NCBI GenBank assembly: GCA_036346205.1
Contig: JARFJB010001983.1
Location: forward strand, 612,501 to 676,500
Length of the DNA: 64,000 nt
Direction: 5' to 3'
DNA from: Vesta saturnalis
Lineage: Eukaryota; Arthropoda; Insecta; Coleoptera; Lampyridae
Part shown: positions 35,383 to 44,930 of the stretch, in pieces
Layout: every line of letters starts with the position of its first letter
Numbering within the stretch: the first letter of the stretch is position 1
Position numbers and translations under genes: made by a program
Notes under the pieces: model-generated
Seen by the model: the letters and a program-made list of their open reading frames with translations, nothing else
Told to the model about the DNA's origin: nothing
Database searches by the model: none

Positions 35383-36110
35383 CTAAGGTATTATATATTC
35401 ATCAAACCTTTTCCTATAGCGACCATTAGTGACTTCAGCATCCTTATTTATGACTATGAACCCAAACGGATCTATCCAGCACTTTGAACACATATCCCGA
35501 AACAATGTCATGCTTATGGTTGGGCTTACATGATCCTCATACACATGTTTTAGGTTTAATTCATCTTGCTCAAATAATATAATTAGATTCGCATTGTCAC
35601 GAATTAATTGCTTTGGAATTTTACTGTAAGTTTGACCCAAATAGAAACAATCAATATCGTTATGTCTACCCATAGAAAAATATGCCCTTATGTTATTTTG
35701 CTTTTCACAGGCGATATCATCAAAGATAAAGATAGAATTTGCTTTTGCACAATTCGGTTCAATCACATCTTGATTATCACTGAACGTAAAGTAACCTATA
35801 TCCTTTATCGGAAGTAGGATTTCCTGTAAAAGTTTGTACTTGTTTTGATTTAATGACTTGGAGTATACGTATACATGTTTAAATTTCAAACCGTTTTTCT
35901 CAGTAAGCAAACTAATCATTGCGTTTGTTTTCCGCAGTTGAGGGGCCACATATAATGCCACGTATACTATTAGGAAGTAAATCACCATGTTTTGAAGTAC
36001 CAGACTTTTCATCAAAGTCATGATTTTGAATTGGAAGTTTTGTTTCTGCGCAACTACTTTCATCTTCGATGGATGAAATGAAACTAAACGAATAATTACA
36101 ACATTTTTAT
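35383..36110 (-). pseudogene. ATP: FtsK/A32-type packaging ATPase, frameshifted at the P-loop
   Basis: Genome-packaging ATPase of the HerA/FtsK superfamily, expected at the capsid portal. The last ~190 residues are in one frame ending at 35,383 and show the Walker B strand SIFIFDDIAC (~35,735-35,708), a sensor-like CFYLGQTYSKIPK and the usual C-terminal helices. The Walker A loop at ~35,960-35,931 is split between two frames by small indels (glycine-proline-serine part in one frame, lysine-threonine-asparagine part in the other). A further break lies near 36,065. The N-terminal ~45 residues of the annotated open frame (36,237-36,110) belong to the capsid protein gene, joined to the ATPase by frameshifts. 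The true ATPase start is unclear. Confidence 0.8.
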
Positions 36111-36124
36111 TTATATAATACAGA

Positions 36125-37335
36125 TTATAATTTTTCACTTCTCCGGTGAGTGGGTTGTACTGCACAATAGCATCGTGGAGAATAAGACCATAGGCAACGA
36201 TTCCATTATCGAAAGGTGTTAGTGTTTCCATTTCCAATTTGATGTCTACTGTTGAGTTTTTAAGGATTCATTCTGTTTAGAACAGTCCATTACAAATACT
36301 GGACATGATTTGAATTCGGTGTAGTTGAATAACGCATCTGTATTATCTTCATCATAGTAGTACATCGGAAGTTCAAAAATTGCGATAGGCAGGTATGTAT
36401 TGGTTAGCACTGAAGTTCAAATGCATTGCTTCATAGGGATAATACTCTGAATTCAGATGTACTTTAAGGTTCCTGATGTTAATGTGATCAAAATTTCCGG
36501 CTCTTGCAGACTTTGTGTACCTTTTACCTTGTTGGAATGCAACAATTATCCAGCGCGGTTTTTCTAGTTGCGTTGACGTTTTTATTGGCCATATATCAGA
36601 GGTTGCTTGTTTTAAAGCAGGTAATTCATATAACTCCCATTGACGAAATGGAACAGTAACAATAGAATTCTTATTTATTCCTTCAAATAAGTCTAGTTTC
36701 GCGGCATCACTAAGGGTTAAGTGTGGTACTTTCCATTGAATTTTATTTAGGGTTATTTCCGCATCACCTTCACCATAGTAGCAGTTTGTATCGCTTCTAG
36801 ATCGAATTAAAATCAACTCTTGACGCATATTCACGATCACTTGACGATAATCCTCCATTATTCCAAATATGTGGTTCAATGGTATGCATACTGCAAAGGA
36901 TTTTTCGCCATTTCCCTCATTGAATTCTACTTGTAATGGTTCCTCATTCTTTGGTGACCACCCCAAATGGCTTAATGCTTTGCTCTTGCTTGTCGTATAA
37001 GAAATATATCCTTTAAGTGTAGATGTTATGCCGGGATTTCGGCAAACGTCCACTCTTTGACCGCCTAACTCATAACGAATCTCTTCGAAAAGGAAGTTGG
37101 GGAAATTATTGGTTAAGTTGCATGATTTTCCTTCTTCTTCTTTCTTCAGCTTACCTTCTATGTACAGAAAACTATCATAAGTAGCTGTAATTAGATCCTG
37201 ACTTTGAATTAAAATGCGTATTTCTTCGGAAGGTCCATACTTAGAAGAGCCATACGGAAGATAGGTGTGAATATCTGATTTAATTATAGCATCATCAAAA
37301 TGTACGCTTTGAAAGATGTTTAATGATTCGGTCAT
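36125..37335 (-). pseudogene. MCP: hexon-like major capsid protein (double jelly roll), frameshifted near 3' end
   Basis: Forms the icosahedral shell. ATG at 37,335. The frame is open for 320 residues to 36,373 and has the adinto/polinton hexon pattern: N-terminal TESLNIFQSVHFDDAIIKSD, beta-rich IRYELGGQRVD, GYISYTTSKSK, a middle DYRQVIVNMRQELILIRS, WKVPHLTLSD at the second jelly roll, and FDHINIRNLKVHLNSEYYPY. Beyond the stop, the expected C-terminus continues in other frames: ELPMYYYDED, FNYTEFKSCPVFV, then VAYGLILHDAIVQYNPLTGE, ending near 36,125. Frame changes fall at ~36,383, ~36,258 and close to the end, at A/T runs. Expected length is about 405 residues. It lies between penton and packaging ATPase, as in related elements. 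Confidence 0.88.
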
Positions 37336-37339
37336 TGTG

Positions 37340-38040
37340 TAGATGCAATGAGGGTTGATGAGTAATTAAAGATCTACTAAAGGGATGATGTCTTTTATAT
37401 GAATTTCAAACTTTTAAATTAATTGTTATTAATTACGCCTTTTACAGTTTGTTTACTTTATATTTCAAGAAGGCACTATAAATGTGTTATACAAAGAAAA
37501 TCCTTGTTCACATTAGCACACTTATGAATGCAAACCTATTGTTATTTATAGCGAAACCTTTTTCTTCATACACATTTTCATTAATTATTATATTACTAAT
37601 TATGCGATGTAGTTTTGGCAAGTTTTAAAGTGATTAAAAATAATTTTTAAGAATGCAGATGCATTGTGTGTGTTTTATACAAAGAAAGTGTTTATTAGCT
37701 TGAATTTTTTTTTTATACATTCCTACAAATTTTTTTAAGAATGCAAATGCTATTATTAACAAAGAAAACCTATTGTTCAATAAAACATTACATATTTTAG
37801 ATAAATGCATTCAGCTTCAGATGTGTGTAAGCAGGATATATCATTGTGACATTAAAGTAAACTTCATTCAACAAATTTAATATTTCTTAGAGATACATTA
37901 ATTCTATTAAAATGTACGCTTTGAAACACGTTTAATGGTTTGCTCACTCAGAACTTTCAATCCAATTGATGTTAAAAAGTATTTCTGTGCAGATGTTAAC
38001 TGCAATGAGGGTTGATTGGGTCTTTTGTATGGAATTGTCC
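37340..38040. other. gap between capsid genes with a duplicated piece of the MCP 5' end
   Basis: No gene. ~37,911-38,030 repeats, with changes, the region around the MCP start (AAAATGTACGCTTTGAAA and TGCAATGAGGGTTGAT occur at 37,296/37,341 and again at 37,912/38,003). Between them are loose repeats of AAGAATGCA..ATGC and ACAAAGAAA. The MCP promoter and leader probably lie here. Confidence 0.6.
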
Positions 38041-38045
38041 TGTGA

Positions 38046-38750
38046 TTAATTCGCAGACCCATGTTCTTTTAGTTCTAAGCGTACCGTGAATGGTTCACTT
38101 TCACCAAAGTCTATTAACTCACCCTTTTGATTTGTCAATTTGATTGTTATATTACTGATTATGTCTCTGTTTATTTCTAAATACTGAGTGTTGGTTGGAA
38201 CTTTATCCAAACGATAGCCCGAGGGTACGGAAACGTCAATTTCGTATATTACCTTTGAAGGTTTACCGTTTCGATAAGATCCCTTTATAATGCTGCACTC
38301 CACATGCAGATTAGTGTGTTTAATTATTTGGATGTCTAAGGCAGATGTGTGGAGAACGTTCGCTTTTAGTATTCTAGGCTCAAACCCGAGCATGCGGCCA
38401 ATGCTACTCTCTTTAGTAAAATCGATCTCAAATGAACTGTTTATCTCACACTTAAGCGTATTGTTGTTTGCCCTAATGAAAAATTTTTCTGTGGGTATCT
38501 TTGCTTTCAAGTAAGCACTAATTTCATCTAACTCATAGGCACCGTGTGGAATATTAATCACTCGCAAATGAGATGAATTTGTTCTAAAATAAAATCTATC
38601 GTTGCCCGTATAAATGTTTCTAATGCTGTTGCACCCGTAGAATCCCACCAATCCAACAACGTATTTCTTCTCCAAATCTAGCTCTATCGGTGGGTAGAAG
38701 TTGCAGCTAGCTGTGTTACCAACACCTTCTAAACTGAATGTTATTGACAT
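38046..38750 (-). CDS. mCP: penton-like minor capsid protein (single jelly roll)
   Basis: Intact 234-residue frame from the ATG at 38,750. Beta-rich throughout, without signal or membrane segment, as expected for the pentameric vertex protein of polintons and adintoviruses. Recognisable family features are the N-terminal SITFSLEGVGN, EKKYVVGLVGFYGCNSIRNI, the HLRVINIPHGAYELDEI loop, SIGRMLGFEPRIL, and a central IIKHTNLHVECSIIKGSY strand pair. The C-terminus is charged. It is the second intact structural gene next to the protease and is 28 bp from the protease stop. Assignment is by pattern and position between protease and MCP. Confidence 0.82.
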   Translation of the reverse strand: MSITFSLEGVGNTASCNFYPPIELDLEKKYVVGLVGFYGCNSIRNIYTGNDRFYFRTNSSHLRVINIPHGAYELDEISAYLKAKIPTEKFFIRANNNTLKCEINSSFEIDFTKESSIGRMLGFEPRILKANVLHTSALDIQIIKHTNLHVECSIIKGSYRNGKPSKVIYEIDVSVPSGYRLDKVPTNTQYLEINRDIISNITIKLTNQKGELIDFGESEPFTVRLELKEHGSAN

Positions 38751-38777
38751 AACTGAGAAAATTTAAGGTTATGTCAA

Positions 38778-39145
38778 TTATTTATATAAAAATTGTAGGC
38801 ATAGGTGCCCGCAAATAATGCTATTAAATTCCTGATCTTGATTATAATTATAATAGATTTTACATCCCCGAAAGTAGTTAATCGCTTCAACTGGTGGTCG
38901 AAGATTACCGAAACTATCGTAATACCATACCTTTTCACCACGCTTTTTGTAGCAAACCCAGTGTGTACTCGGTCCACTCTGACTATCTAAGTTGATGATT
39001 CCAGATTCATTTTTCTGTGGTAATTTAGGCAGGCTATCTCTCATAAAAATACCCCTAAAGTATGGTACACCTTTTGTGTATTTCTTTAAATCAATATCTG
39101 TTAAAGCTCTTTCGGGTAATCTACTCAGTTTTTTGGAAACGGTTT
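38778..39145 (-). CDS. PRO: adenovirus-like cysteine protease (C5 family)
   Basis: Maturation protease that cleaves capsid precursors. The catalytic triad is visible in order: His in GPSTHWVCY (~38,960), Asp in YYDSFGNLRPP (~38,920) and Cys in SIICGHLCLQFL (~38,805). The frame is open upstream of the first ATG (39,044) through a conserved segment, YFRGIFMRDSLPK preceded by LSRLPERALTDIDLKKY, which belongs to the protease. The gene therefore starts upstream of ATG 39,044, near 39,145, overlapping the end of the preceding gene; I see no ATG there and the exact start is uncertain. No frameshift or stop in the catalytic part. Length (~115-120 residues) is usual for this family. Confidence 0.82.
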
Positions 39146-39903
39146 TAAGTATAATGCACCTCCAGATTTGTATGGTTTTAGATAGAATGCGCCACCAGCG
39201 ATCGATTCCATCATACGATTATGGCGCGATGTCTCCTCTTGCAATTTTTTGGCATTTTTTGCATCATTGACTGCTTTGGCAATTCCCGATGCACCGCCAG
39301 CTAAAGCACCGATTGCTGATAATCCTGCGAATAATGGAATAAGAAATGGCAAAACACCTCCTTGTTTAGGTAAGGGAATTACTCTAGGAACTTTAATGTT
39401 TTTCTTTCCCCCCAACCTTTTTACTACACGTTTTGCCGTTGACAGTGCTGACTTTATAGTGTCGGTGAAATCTCCGTTAGCTTTCATTTCTTTAGCTATT
39501 GTTTTCCGTACATGCAATAAACTTTCACCATTCTTCTTCTTGGACCGACGTTTAAACCCCATTCCAAATTTTCTCTTTGCCTTCATGGTGGTACCGACTG
39601 CTAAAGCTGCAGCTCGTTCACCTAATGTTGCGTCTGCTGATTTAAAGCGTTCCCAAGCTTTTCTTCTAAAATTTTATCTGCTCTATGTCGACTTTCTAAA
39701 TCTTGGTAGTCTCTATAACTGATATCATGCAGTTTGCACTGCGCATCTAATTGATTAATACCGGGGTCGCCGCGTGCTAGTCGTTTCTCTAATTTTGTAC
39801 CAGGGCCACAATACTGGTAACCGGGTAAATGCAATTCCACCGGTAGTTTATTGATTAGCGTATTCACTAAACCACCTGCACTCTTCCGCTTCTTACCTAT
39901 CAT
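39125..39903 (-). pseudogene. minor capsid/core protein with N-terminal PLA2 domain, one frameshift
   Basis: One gene now read as two frames (39,903-39,622 and 39,586-39,125). The N-terminal ~85 residues are a phospholipase A2-like domain as in parvovirus VP1 unique regions: LPGYQYCGPGT gives the calcium loop, and DAQCKLHDISY the catalytic His-Asp dyad. The domain presumably breaches endosomal membrane during entry. After a frame change near 39,662 comes a linker (ADATLGERAAALAVG), then a very basic stretch (KAKRKFGMGFKRRSKKK), a hydrophobic Gly/Ala-rich helix (LPFLIPLFAGLSAIGALAGG) and C-terminal YLKPYKSGG / LYLKPF repeats, features of adenovirus-type core or pVI-like proteins. About 260 residues. 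It overlaps the protease start. Confidence 0.75.
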
Positions 39904-39965
39904 TGTTCACCTTGAGGATAGGGTAGGGTATTTATACCTAAAATCGTGTAAAAACTTTATTTTTA

Positions 39966-40810
39966 GTAAATGCTATACATTAGATAGGCAGGGCGATAGT
40001 ACAATATTTCCATTAAGCATACAGTGTTATGTGAATTAATATTATACTTGGCATTTATAACATCATCAATGTCTTTATAAATGTCATCATCACCGAATTC
40101 CTTCTCACGAAAACGACGGTAGTCAACCACTTGCCGTATGAATTTTTCATAGAAACAGGCCAGATTGTAAGATTCAAGAAATTCCAATCTATAGCTTATT
40201 ATATCCTTCAAATCGAATAGTTCCTCTATGTTATGGGCATTGAATGTACACGAACAACAGTTGTAGTTTTCTATCATAACAGTTTTCAAAATTCTCTCAT
40301 ATCCTTTAAGCAATTCCCAATTGTAATAAATACCGAGATTACTAGATAGAGATTCGTAATCTTGCTCATGTATTATATCCTCCTCGTTTACATGTGACCA
40401 ATCAATTTGGCTTTCAATTTCTTGGGATCGAAGAAATTGTATTTCTACATATGAATACCATCTTAAAATTCATTCCATTCCTTCACGTCTAATACCACGT
40501 TGTTGCCACATCCCATACGCACTACTGGTGCAAGGTTAAGGTGTGTACTGTATCCAATTTCCATATGCGTATCGTTCGATAGTTTATAGGAAGCACAATC
40601 GATTAAGTATTCATTAGCTGCCTGTTTATACACCTCAGCCCTATGTTGAAATGATGATGACCAGTCAAAATAACCTTCATCTTGTTTCTCTTCATTTTTG
40701 CTACTACTACTACCATCACTATTTTGGCAGCATGAACAACAAAATGTTAAATTATTATTCATATTGTTATTACATGAGGTATCCAGGAGCGATTTTATTG
40801 CTTTTTTCAT
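39966..40810 (-). pseudogene. conserved polinton accessory protein, unknown function, one frameshift
   Basis: First gene of the leftward block; ATG at 40,810. The first frame (to 40,463) has an Asn/Ser/Cys-rich stretch (FCCSCCQNSDGSSSS), an acidic region and a conserved-looking VVRMGCGNNVVLDVKEW. A frame change in the T-run near 40,468 leads on to EIQFLRSQEI and, through 40,440-40,313, into the frame ending at 39,963 (YERILKTVM, CCSCTFNAHNIEELFDL). The total would be ~285 residues. No membrane segment or known catalytic motif. The position closest to the right terminus and the sequence style resemble accessory proteins in other arthropod polintons, but I cannot name a family. Confidence 0.5.
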
Positions 40811-40814
40811 GACT

Positions 40815-41018
40815 TTACCTGTCCACAATCGCACTACGACTAAACACTAGGAAATGAGCATGTTTACATATGGTTGGAGTAATGTTACATGATCCAGCAA
40901 AAGTATGTTAAGTGCCATGTATATTTACTTAAATCGATTTTTTATCCGTATATTGCGGTAGTTTTATAAAAAAAATATTTTACTTGTTAGATGACCTAAT
41001 CAGTCTGAACAATGCATC
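40815..41018. other. probable promoter/leader of the leftward gene block
   Basis: AT-rich spacer between the right terminal repeat and the first leftward gene. No TATA-initiator pair as convincing as the PolB one was found. Confidence 0.35.
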
Positions 41019-41862
41019 GTCTTTATTCTCAGAATTTCAGAAGCTACGACTCACCCAAAACAATAGATCGTCTTTGTTCTCTCATGTGACCTTGAAAATT
41101 GTAAGCATAGACTTTGTGAATAATGCATCGTCTTTGTTCTTGATTTCCTAGAATAGAAGTGTATTTAACAATCTATTTTCAACCTGAACAATGGAATGTC
41201 TTTGTTCTCTCATATGACCTTGAAAATTGTAAGCATAGACTTTGAAGCGTCGTCTTTGTTCTTGATTTCTCAGAATTGAGATAACAATTTATTTTTTATA
41301 ACTCGACCAGAAGAATGAATCGCTTTTGTTCTTTTACCTTGAAAATTGTAAGCATAGACTTTGAACAATGCATCGTCTTTGTTATTGATTTCCTAGAATT
41401 GAGATAACAATCTATTTTTAGAATAATGGAACAATAGATAGTCTTTGTTCATTCATGTGACCTTGAAAGCATAGACTTTGTACAATGCATCGCCTTTGTT
41501 CTTGATTTCCTAGAATGACTCAGCCAAAACAATAGATCGTCTTTTTTCTCTGACCTTGAAAGCATAGACTTTAAACAATGGGCCACCTTTGTTTCTCAGA
41601 ATAGGGCGCGGCCTCGAAACATGCATAAACTTGCTTGAGGGCAATGACCTTCAGGACAATCAACAATCTAGTAACTTTTCTAGTGACCTTGAAGGACTCG
41701 TGCAAGCATGACCTTGAAGAGGATTACACACCTGCGGTCTTCCCCTTAAAATAGGCAATGTTACTGACCTTGAAATCTAGTAACTTTTCTGGTGACTTTT
41801 TCCTAGATCTGGTGACAAATCTAGTGACAAAAGTGAGTCAGGATCGGCCTAGCTATACTACT
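41019..41862 (-). repeat. polinton right terminal inverted repeat, ~844 bp
   Basis: Inverted match of 26,462-~27,050 and ~27,745-28,018, with near identity in the outer ~580 bp. Contains about five diverged AAGTCTATGC..CAAGGT units. Confidence 0.9.
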
Positions 41863-41868
41863 CTATGT
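41863..41868. repeat. target-site duplication, right (CTATGT)
   Basis: Identical to 26,456-26,461. Confidence 0.9.
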
Positions 41869-42053
41869 AATCGGTTTAAATTTGAAAAAATTGTATTTTG
41901 CACTTCTCGGCGCCTTATGGCCTAAAAAAGCGATAACACATTTTTGGAAAAATAATGTGTGTGAGGGGATGCGTGCGTGCGTGCAACCAGTGCGTGTGTG
42001 CATGCATGCGTTCGTTCGTAAGGACGTGCTTGCATGCGTGTGTGTGCGTGTGG

Positions 42054-42085
<32 letters not shown>

Positions 42086-42200
42086 GTACGTGTGCGTGTG
42101 CGTGTGCGCGTGCGTGTGCATGTTCGTGTGAGTGTGCGCGCACACGCACACGGACACGCACACGCACACGTACACACACACGCACACACACACACACATA
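41863..42200 (+). repeat. repeat R, copy 2, right half with (GTGCGT)n/(CACACG)n
   Basis: AATCGGTTTAAATTTGAAAA and TGTATTTTGCACTTCTCGGCG continue copy 2 from 26,461 exactly where copy 1 (25,893 onwards) continues. From ~41,955 it becomes a GTGCGTGC-type array, then switches strand composition to CACACG at ~42,140. Confidence 0.75.
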
Positions 42201-43241
42201 TTGTTCAAAATGTCCTCCTTTCTTTTGTATACAAGCTTGTATTCTTCTTAGCAAATGAAACCTAACACGCTGAAAAATTTGTGGCATAGCCCTAATCTCA
42301 TCACATGCCATCTTTATGCGATACCAAAGTTGCTCTCGATGATCAATTTGAACAGAATAGACACGAGTTTTCAGATACCCCCATACAAAAAATCCAATCG
42401 GTTTAAATCTGGCGATCATGCCGGCCACGGTACTTCACTTCCTCGTCCAATCCAGCGTCCAGGAAACCATGCATTTAAAAATTCTCTGACGTTTCGTGTA
42501 GAATATGGTGGTGCATCATCATGCATGAAATACATGTTCATTCTAACATCTAAGGGTACGTCATCAAACAATTCTGGCAAATCTTCTCTCAAAAAATTTA
42601 AATAGAATTCGCCAGTAAGTCTTTGAGGAAAACGGATAGGTCCGATTAGGTGATCGTCTAATATACCTATTCAAATATTTTCGCTAAATCTATGTTGGTG
42701 AGCTGTAACTACAGTTGGATGCTTATTTTTATCTAACCATTTGTGGGAATTATGCAAGTTTATTATTCCATTTCGGGGAAAAATGCACTCATCAGTGGTC
42801 AATAAGTTTCTAACAAATTGTACATCTTCAGCATTTTTATTTAAAAACCATTCGCAAAAATTCATTCGACGAGGATGGTTAGCAGGCAATAATTTTTGTA
42901 GGTAAAAGGGATGTAAATTTTGTTCTCGTAAAATTTTCCAAGACTTGCTATGCGCCACACCAAATTCTAAACCTAACTCACGCGTACTTATTGATGAATT
43001 TTCATAAACTCTATCTAAAATTTGTTCCTCAATTTCAACTGGTGCACGAGTCGGAATTTTTCTTTCCTTTTAAACTTCCATATCCTAACAAGTTACGATG
43101 AACGGTTCTAAATGTAGTATGATGTGGATGTCTTCTATTTGGAAATCTTTGTTTATAAAGTCGAGCAGCTGAACGAGCATTGCAATTAGTATTACCATAA
43201 TATAAATGCATATCGACCAGTTCTCGTTTGGAATAATTCAT
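42195..43241 (-). pseudogene. DD41D mariner transposase G, running into the microsatellite
   Basis: ATG at 43,241; the N-terminal helix-turn-helix is of DUF4817 type (NARSAARLYKQRFPNRRHP). A frameshift near 43,060 follows. The catalytic part is in other frames: first Asp near TTDECIF (~42,790), second in MHDDAPPYS (~42,520), third just before FFVWGYLK (~42,393), consistent with about 41 residues between the last two. The C-terminus is well preserved (QRVRFHLLRRIQACIQ, KKGGHFEQYV) and then, without a stop, continues straight into the CA-rich array at 42,195. The 3' untranslated part and terminal inverted repeat on that side are thus missing or replaced by microsatellite. Several frameshifts make it a relic. 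Confidence 0.75.
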
Positions 43242-43299
43242 TTTTTCACAGTAATTAGACACAAACAATGAATTACAAAATACGCGTAAATGCAACTAG

Positions 43300-43775
43300 T
43301 TTAGCAAACATAAGATACGTAACTGTCAAATGCAAAGCAATCTCTGATTTATTTAATTTGGTTATTACTGAATAATGTAGTCATTTATGTTAATGCAAAA
43401 TATTTCAAAAACGGGTGCCGAATAGAAAAAATACTAAGTATGATTTTACTTGCAGAATTAAATGTTGAATTTAACAAAAAAAAATATTTCTTCAAAAAAA
43501 GCAGGGACGTGATTAACATAACATATTCTACTCAATTCGGCTCAAACTCACCTGATTAATTGTACTTAATTAGACAGTTAGCTGTACCAAATCTCAGTGT
43601 AATATCTTTTGTAGTTTTTGAGGAATCCTAAAAAAATCTTAAAAACATTATTTTGTAATCAACCTGTATCTCGGTTAGGAAGCATTTTCGGAAAAGCGTT
43701 TATGATAATTTTTGTCTTATTTTGAATCATAGAATCTCCAGTTTGTCGGTGATTTTAAAATACACCCTGCATATA
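43300..43775. other. 5' flank of transposase G; possible terminal repeat
   Basis: AT-rich. TACACCCTG at ~43,761, near the right edge, looks like a mariner terminus motif. No matching left arm was found. Confidence 0.35.
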
Positions 43776-44253
43776 ATGAGGTGGTGTAGCTCAATGTCCA
43801 GATTGGTACGCTAAAGCTAACAATAAAACAATATGTGCAATTATTGTCTCCTTTAAGCGGGTACTGAACATTTATTTATAGCACTCGCTTTCTGAAAGTC
43901 AGCATTAAACTTGGGTAATAGTACAATTCAGACAATTAAAAGTTTCAATTTTATGTTGTAAATTATGTTTCTGTTTCTCTCTGTCTTGAAAGATGCAATT
44001 TAGTAAAAGTATAAGTAGTCTATCATGAACTAAACAACTAGGTATATACTACACTTAAAAACCCTTTCAATGTATTGTTTTTTCGCTAAAACTAGAAATG
44101 TTTTAGTAGGATAAAAAATAGAAATGAATAAATACATCGTTACAATGAATGATTAGTTTGTACATATAAAATATATAAAACTAAATTATGTTTTGCTCTC
44201 ATTTTAATTTAATGTAAAATATCATTGTTTTATTCACAATATAAAACTAAAAA

Positions 44254-44930
44254 TTACGCCCATACACATAAGCATACATTTATCTGAAAAGCTTTGAAAT
44301 GTTTGCACTGTTTTACATAAAATTTAAGATCTATAAAATTATGTTTTAAAGAAAAAAATTCACAAAAATCTATACACGCTAAAGTACGTAATAGGTTTTC
44401 ACTATTTGGTTTATTGCGACTGATGTCTTCAAACTGCTTCTTGGCCTCAGCTAAAGCAACACTTAATAACTCGACATGATCCGCACCCAACATCGCACTG
44501 ATGGTATGTTCAGCAAGAATATTGCTTAACCACCTCACACTCTTAGTCTTAAAGTTCTGATGTTGGAAGGCCCTCCTGATAATTATCATGTTGTAGTTGT
44601 ATTAAAGCAAGATTTTTCCTTCCATGTTGAATGGGTCGAAGTGTTGGTGGTGCTAGCGGCTCTGGTGCGGTAGCAACAACTGGTGTAATATCAGAAAAAA
44701 TAATAATAAATTGCATTGATAACCTGTTAATCAATACATAAATCGGTACTCACTTTTCAAAATATCTAGCAAAATCATCCTCCAGATCAATATCTCTGGT
44801 AGAGATAGGAGGTATCGATGAGGTGCTGTAGTGAGTAGAGGTATCGGGGTTGTTGTTAGGAGTTGCAGCAACATATCCTAAAAGATATTGACTTTCTTCT
44901 TCAGCTTCTGCTGCTCATGATTGTGGAATA
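44254..44930 (-). pseudogene. unrecognised gene of element H, possibly two exons
   Basis: The upstream part (44,930-44,752) reads ESQYLLGYVAATPNNN, then DIDLEDDFARYFEK and a good donor (AAAAGTGAGT). A candidate acceptor (TACACCAG near 44,680) leads into a Pro/Ala-rich stretch (TAPEPLAPPTLRP) and QHGRKNLALIQLQHDN. After a frame change near 44,570 a 100-residue helical frame follows (SVRWLSNILAEHTISAMLG.., LSVALAEAKKQFEDI). It ends at 44,254. I recognise no family; the low-complexity linker followed by a compact helical C-terminus resembles a MADF/BESS-type regulator in layout, but no motif proves this. The missing N-terminus is where tandem repeats and the MITE lie. Confidence 0.4.

Larger units (their letters stand above)
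26462..41862. mobile_element. Maverick/Polinton (adintovirus-like) element, 15.4 kb
   Basis: Self-synthesising DNA transposon / integrated virus-like element. It is bounded by CTATGT duplications and inverted termini that begin AGTAGTATAGCTAGGCC at 26,462 and end with the complement at 41,862. Polinton ends classically start 5'-AG. It carries the full hallmark set: family-B DNA polymerase, retroviral-type integrase, adenovirus-like protease, packaging ATPase, double-jelly-roll major capsid protein and single-jelly-roll penton. Accessory genes are also present. Two genes are on + (28.5-32.9 kb), nine on - (40.8-33.0 kb), converging at ~32.95-33.0 kb. The perfect duplication and closely matching termini suggest a recent insertion, yet many genes show single-base frameshifts. 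Confidence 0.95.

Noticed and set aside
35383..36237. Single 284-residue protein of one function
   Set aside because: The first ~40 residues match the hexon C-terminus and the rest the packaging ATPase. The continuous frame is an artefact of indels joining two neighbouring genes.
38774..38977. 67-codon frame overlapping the protease
   Set aside because: Shadow frame; the catalytic His, Asp and Cys are in the other frame.
41882..42265. 127-codon plus-strand frame over the GT array
   Set aside because: Made of VRVRVRVH-type microsatellite translation; the true signal is the transposase on the other strand.
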